From NCBI GenBank assembly GCA_005884685.1, contig VBAH01000049.1, forward strand, positions 124,001 through 188,000: a stretch of DNA of 64,000 nt. The letters are read 5' to 3'. Shown piece by piece: positions 63,096 through 64,000 of this stretch (positions are counted from its first letter, which is position 1; each line of letters starts with the position of its first letter). Origin of the DNA: Alphaproteobacteria bacterium (GTDB lineage: Bacteria; Pseudomonadota; Alphaproteobacteria; Rhizobiales; Xanthobacteraceae). Made by a program: the position numbers and the translations under genes. Below the pieces are notes generated by a model. That model saw only the letters and a program-made list of their open reading frames with translations. It had not been told where the DNA came from and searched no databases.

Positions 63096-64000
63096 AGCGC
63101 GTCCCGGGATCGCGCAAACCGAGCGCCGCCGTGATGGCAGGGTCGAAGTTGCGGGTGGCGTCGTCCGTCGTCAGTCCCATGCCGTCGAAGAAATTCCAGA
63201 ACGCCCACGGCATGCCGGCAGCCTCGCAGGCCCCGCGCACGTCGGCGATGTAGCGCGTGCGATCCGGCGCGGATGCTGCAACATATCGACGGTCGCTGCG
63301 CAGCGCACCAAATTCGCCCAGCAGAATGCGGGTGCGGTCGACACGGTGGCGATCGGCCCAGGCGGCGACGCGGGCGAAATGGCGCTCGATGAACCGGCGG
63401 TCCGGCCTTGCGTCGAAATATTCGGTCAGCACGCGCTCGATGGTCGCGGCGATCGCGCGCTTCGCACCGTCCGGCGTCAGCTCATCCACGGTCATCCGTG
63501 CCATCACCGCCGCGCGTGTGCGCTCCCGCGATCCGGCGGCGGCAGGCCACGGCACCGCGTTGAGGTAACGGTACATCGGCTCCGACGTCATCCACGGCGC
63601 ACCCTGATGGCTGAAAACATAGGGCTCGTAGAAGTGGAACGTGTAAAGAATGTTGGTGTCGCTAAGCGCCTGCGCGTCCAGCGCCTCGAGTCCGTCGATC
63701 ATGCTGCCGCACGCGCCGGTCGCAACCAGTGTAAGGGAGGGTGCTGCGAGGCGGGCGGTGCGCAGCAGCTCGGCCTGCATGACGACCCAGTCGGCCGCGC
63801 TGCAGCGCTGCGGCGGCTCGTTGAGCGGCTCGAATGCGACGCGTGCCGGATCAAACCGCGCAAGCTGCGCGGCCATGTCATGCACGAGTCCGAGATAATG
63901 GGTAAACAGCGGCGCGCTGACGTCGCCGACAAGCCTTTCCGAATTCCAGTAATGCGTCGCATTGTTGGGATGCAGATTCACGATGACGGAAAGATCCTGC
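63076..64000 (-). CDS. Glycoside hydrolase family 5 (cellulase-like), truncated by window end
   Basis: At least 308 codons; the true start lies beyond the window. The frame reads through the GTG at 63981 (SVIVNLHPNN), so that codon is not the start. Catalytic features are the acid/base Glu in VAFEPLNEPPQ and the nucleophile Glu in ILLGEFGALRS, with HPNNATHYW, TFHFYEPYVFSHQG and WAFWNFFDGMG as GH5 segments. It is a beta-glycanase that probably trims or degrades the locus's own polysaccharide, a common partner in cellulose-like exopolysaccharide clusters. Confidence 0.9.
   Translation of the reverse strand, partial: QDLSVIVNLHPNNATHYWNSERLVGDVSAPLFTHYLGLVHDMAAQLARFDPARVAFEPLNEPPQRCSAADWVVMQAELLRTARLAAPSLTLVATGACGSMIDGLEALDAQALSDTNILYTFHFYEPYVFSHQGAPWMTSEPMYRYLNAVPWPAAAGSRERTRAAVMARMTVDELTPDGAKRAIAATIERVLTEYFDARPDRRFIERHFARVAAWADRHRVDRTRILLGEFGALRSDRRYVAASAPDRTRYIADVRGACEAAGMPWAFWNFFDGMGLTTDDATRNFDPAITAALGLRDPGTRFSGSRR

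Overview
The window reads as a high-GC alphaproteobacterial chromosome segment, most likely from the Hyphomicrobiales (Bradyrhizobium/Xanthobacteraceae-like). The grounds are the fixLJ-fixK and ccoNOQP-fixGHIS arrangement, the rplU-rpmA-GNAT-obgE-proB order, a liv operon of the alphaproteobacterial type, and short palindromic repeats of the kind I know from Bradyrhizobium-like genomes. The species assignment is inference; no database search was possible.

Layout. 1-11.7 kb is housekeeping: leuB; a small secreted protein; a GH15 glucan hydrolase with a glucose dehydrogenase-like MDR enzyme; proB with a vapBC toxin-antitoxin pair placed between it and obgE; an EamA transporter; a GNAT enzyme; rpmA and rplU; and a ROK-type kinase. 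A tRNA-Ser(CGA) lies at 11.85 kb.

12.1-26.6 kb is the centre of interest: a RiPP biosynthetic cluster of the thiazole/oxazole-modified (TOMM) type. On the minus strand, in order of transcription, are a cytoplasmic subtilase, a small protein that resembles the subtilase's own N-terminal prodomain, a nitrile-hydratase-leader-type precursor ending in a Cys/Thr-rich core (TTCTPCCTCT), a B12-binding radical SAM enzyme, a leader-binding/YcaO fusion, a SagB-type dehydrogenase, a SnoaL-like protein, a cytochrome P450, a SAM methyltransferase and a second leader-binding/YcaO fusion. Many of these genes abut or overlap, so most of the set is probably one transcript. Two plus-strand genes (Rieske oxygenase, alpha/beta hydrolase) converge on the last one. 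No exporter or immunity gene is visible.

26.7-39 kb is the low-oxygen respiration locus: a single-domain response regulator behind a perfect FixK-type box, fixJ, fixL, fixK, a DUF6455-like protein, a small cytochrome c, then the cbb3 oxidase operon ccoNOQP-ccoGHIS behind a perfect anaerobox. The FixK-type box at 27.2 kb and the co-directional response regulator upstream of the RiPP operon raise the possibility that the RiPP genes are linked to oxygen control.

39-53.2 kb holds an exonuclease III/flap-nuclease fusion, two Crp/Fnr regulators that share the upstream palindrome GTACG-N4-CGTAC, an oligopeptide-type ABC transporter whose fused ATPase carries an in-frame palindromic repeat, and a branched-chain amino-acid-type liv operon with a strong terminator after its binding-protein gene. 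53.4-64 kb holds folE and then a polysaccharide locus: a beta-propeller glycosyltransferase-like protein, a FemAB/GNAT-like protein, a Wzz/Wzc-like chain-length protein with Arg in place of the Walker A Lys, a polymerase, an FAD oxidoreductase, an ATP-grasp ligase and a GH5 glycosidase cut by the window end.
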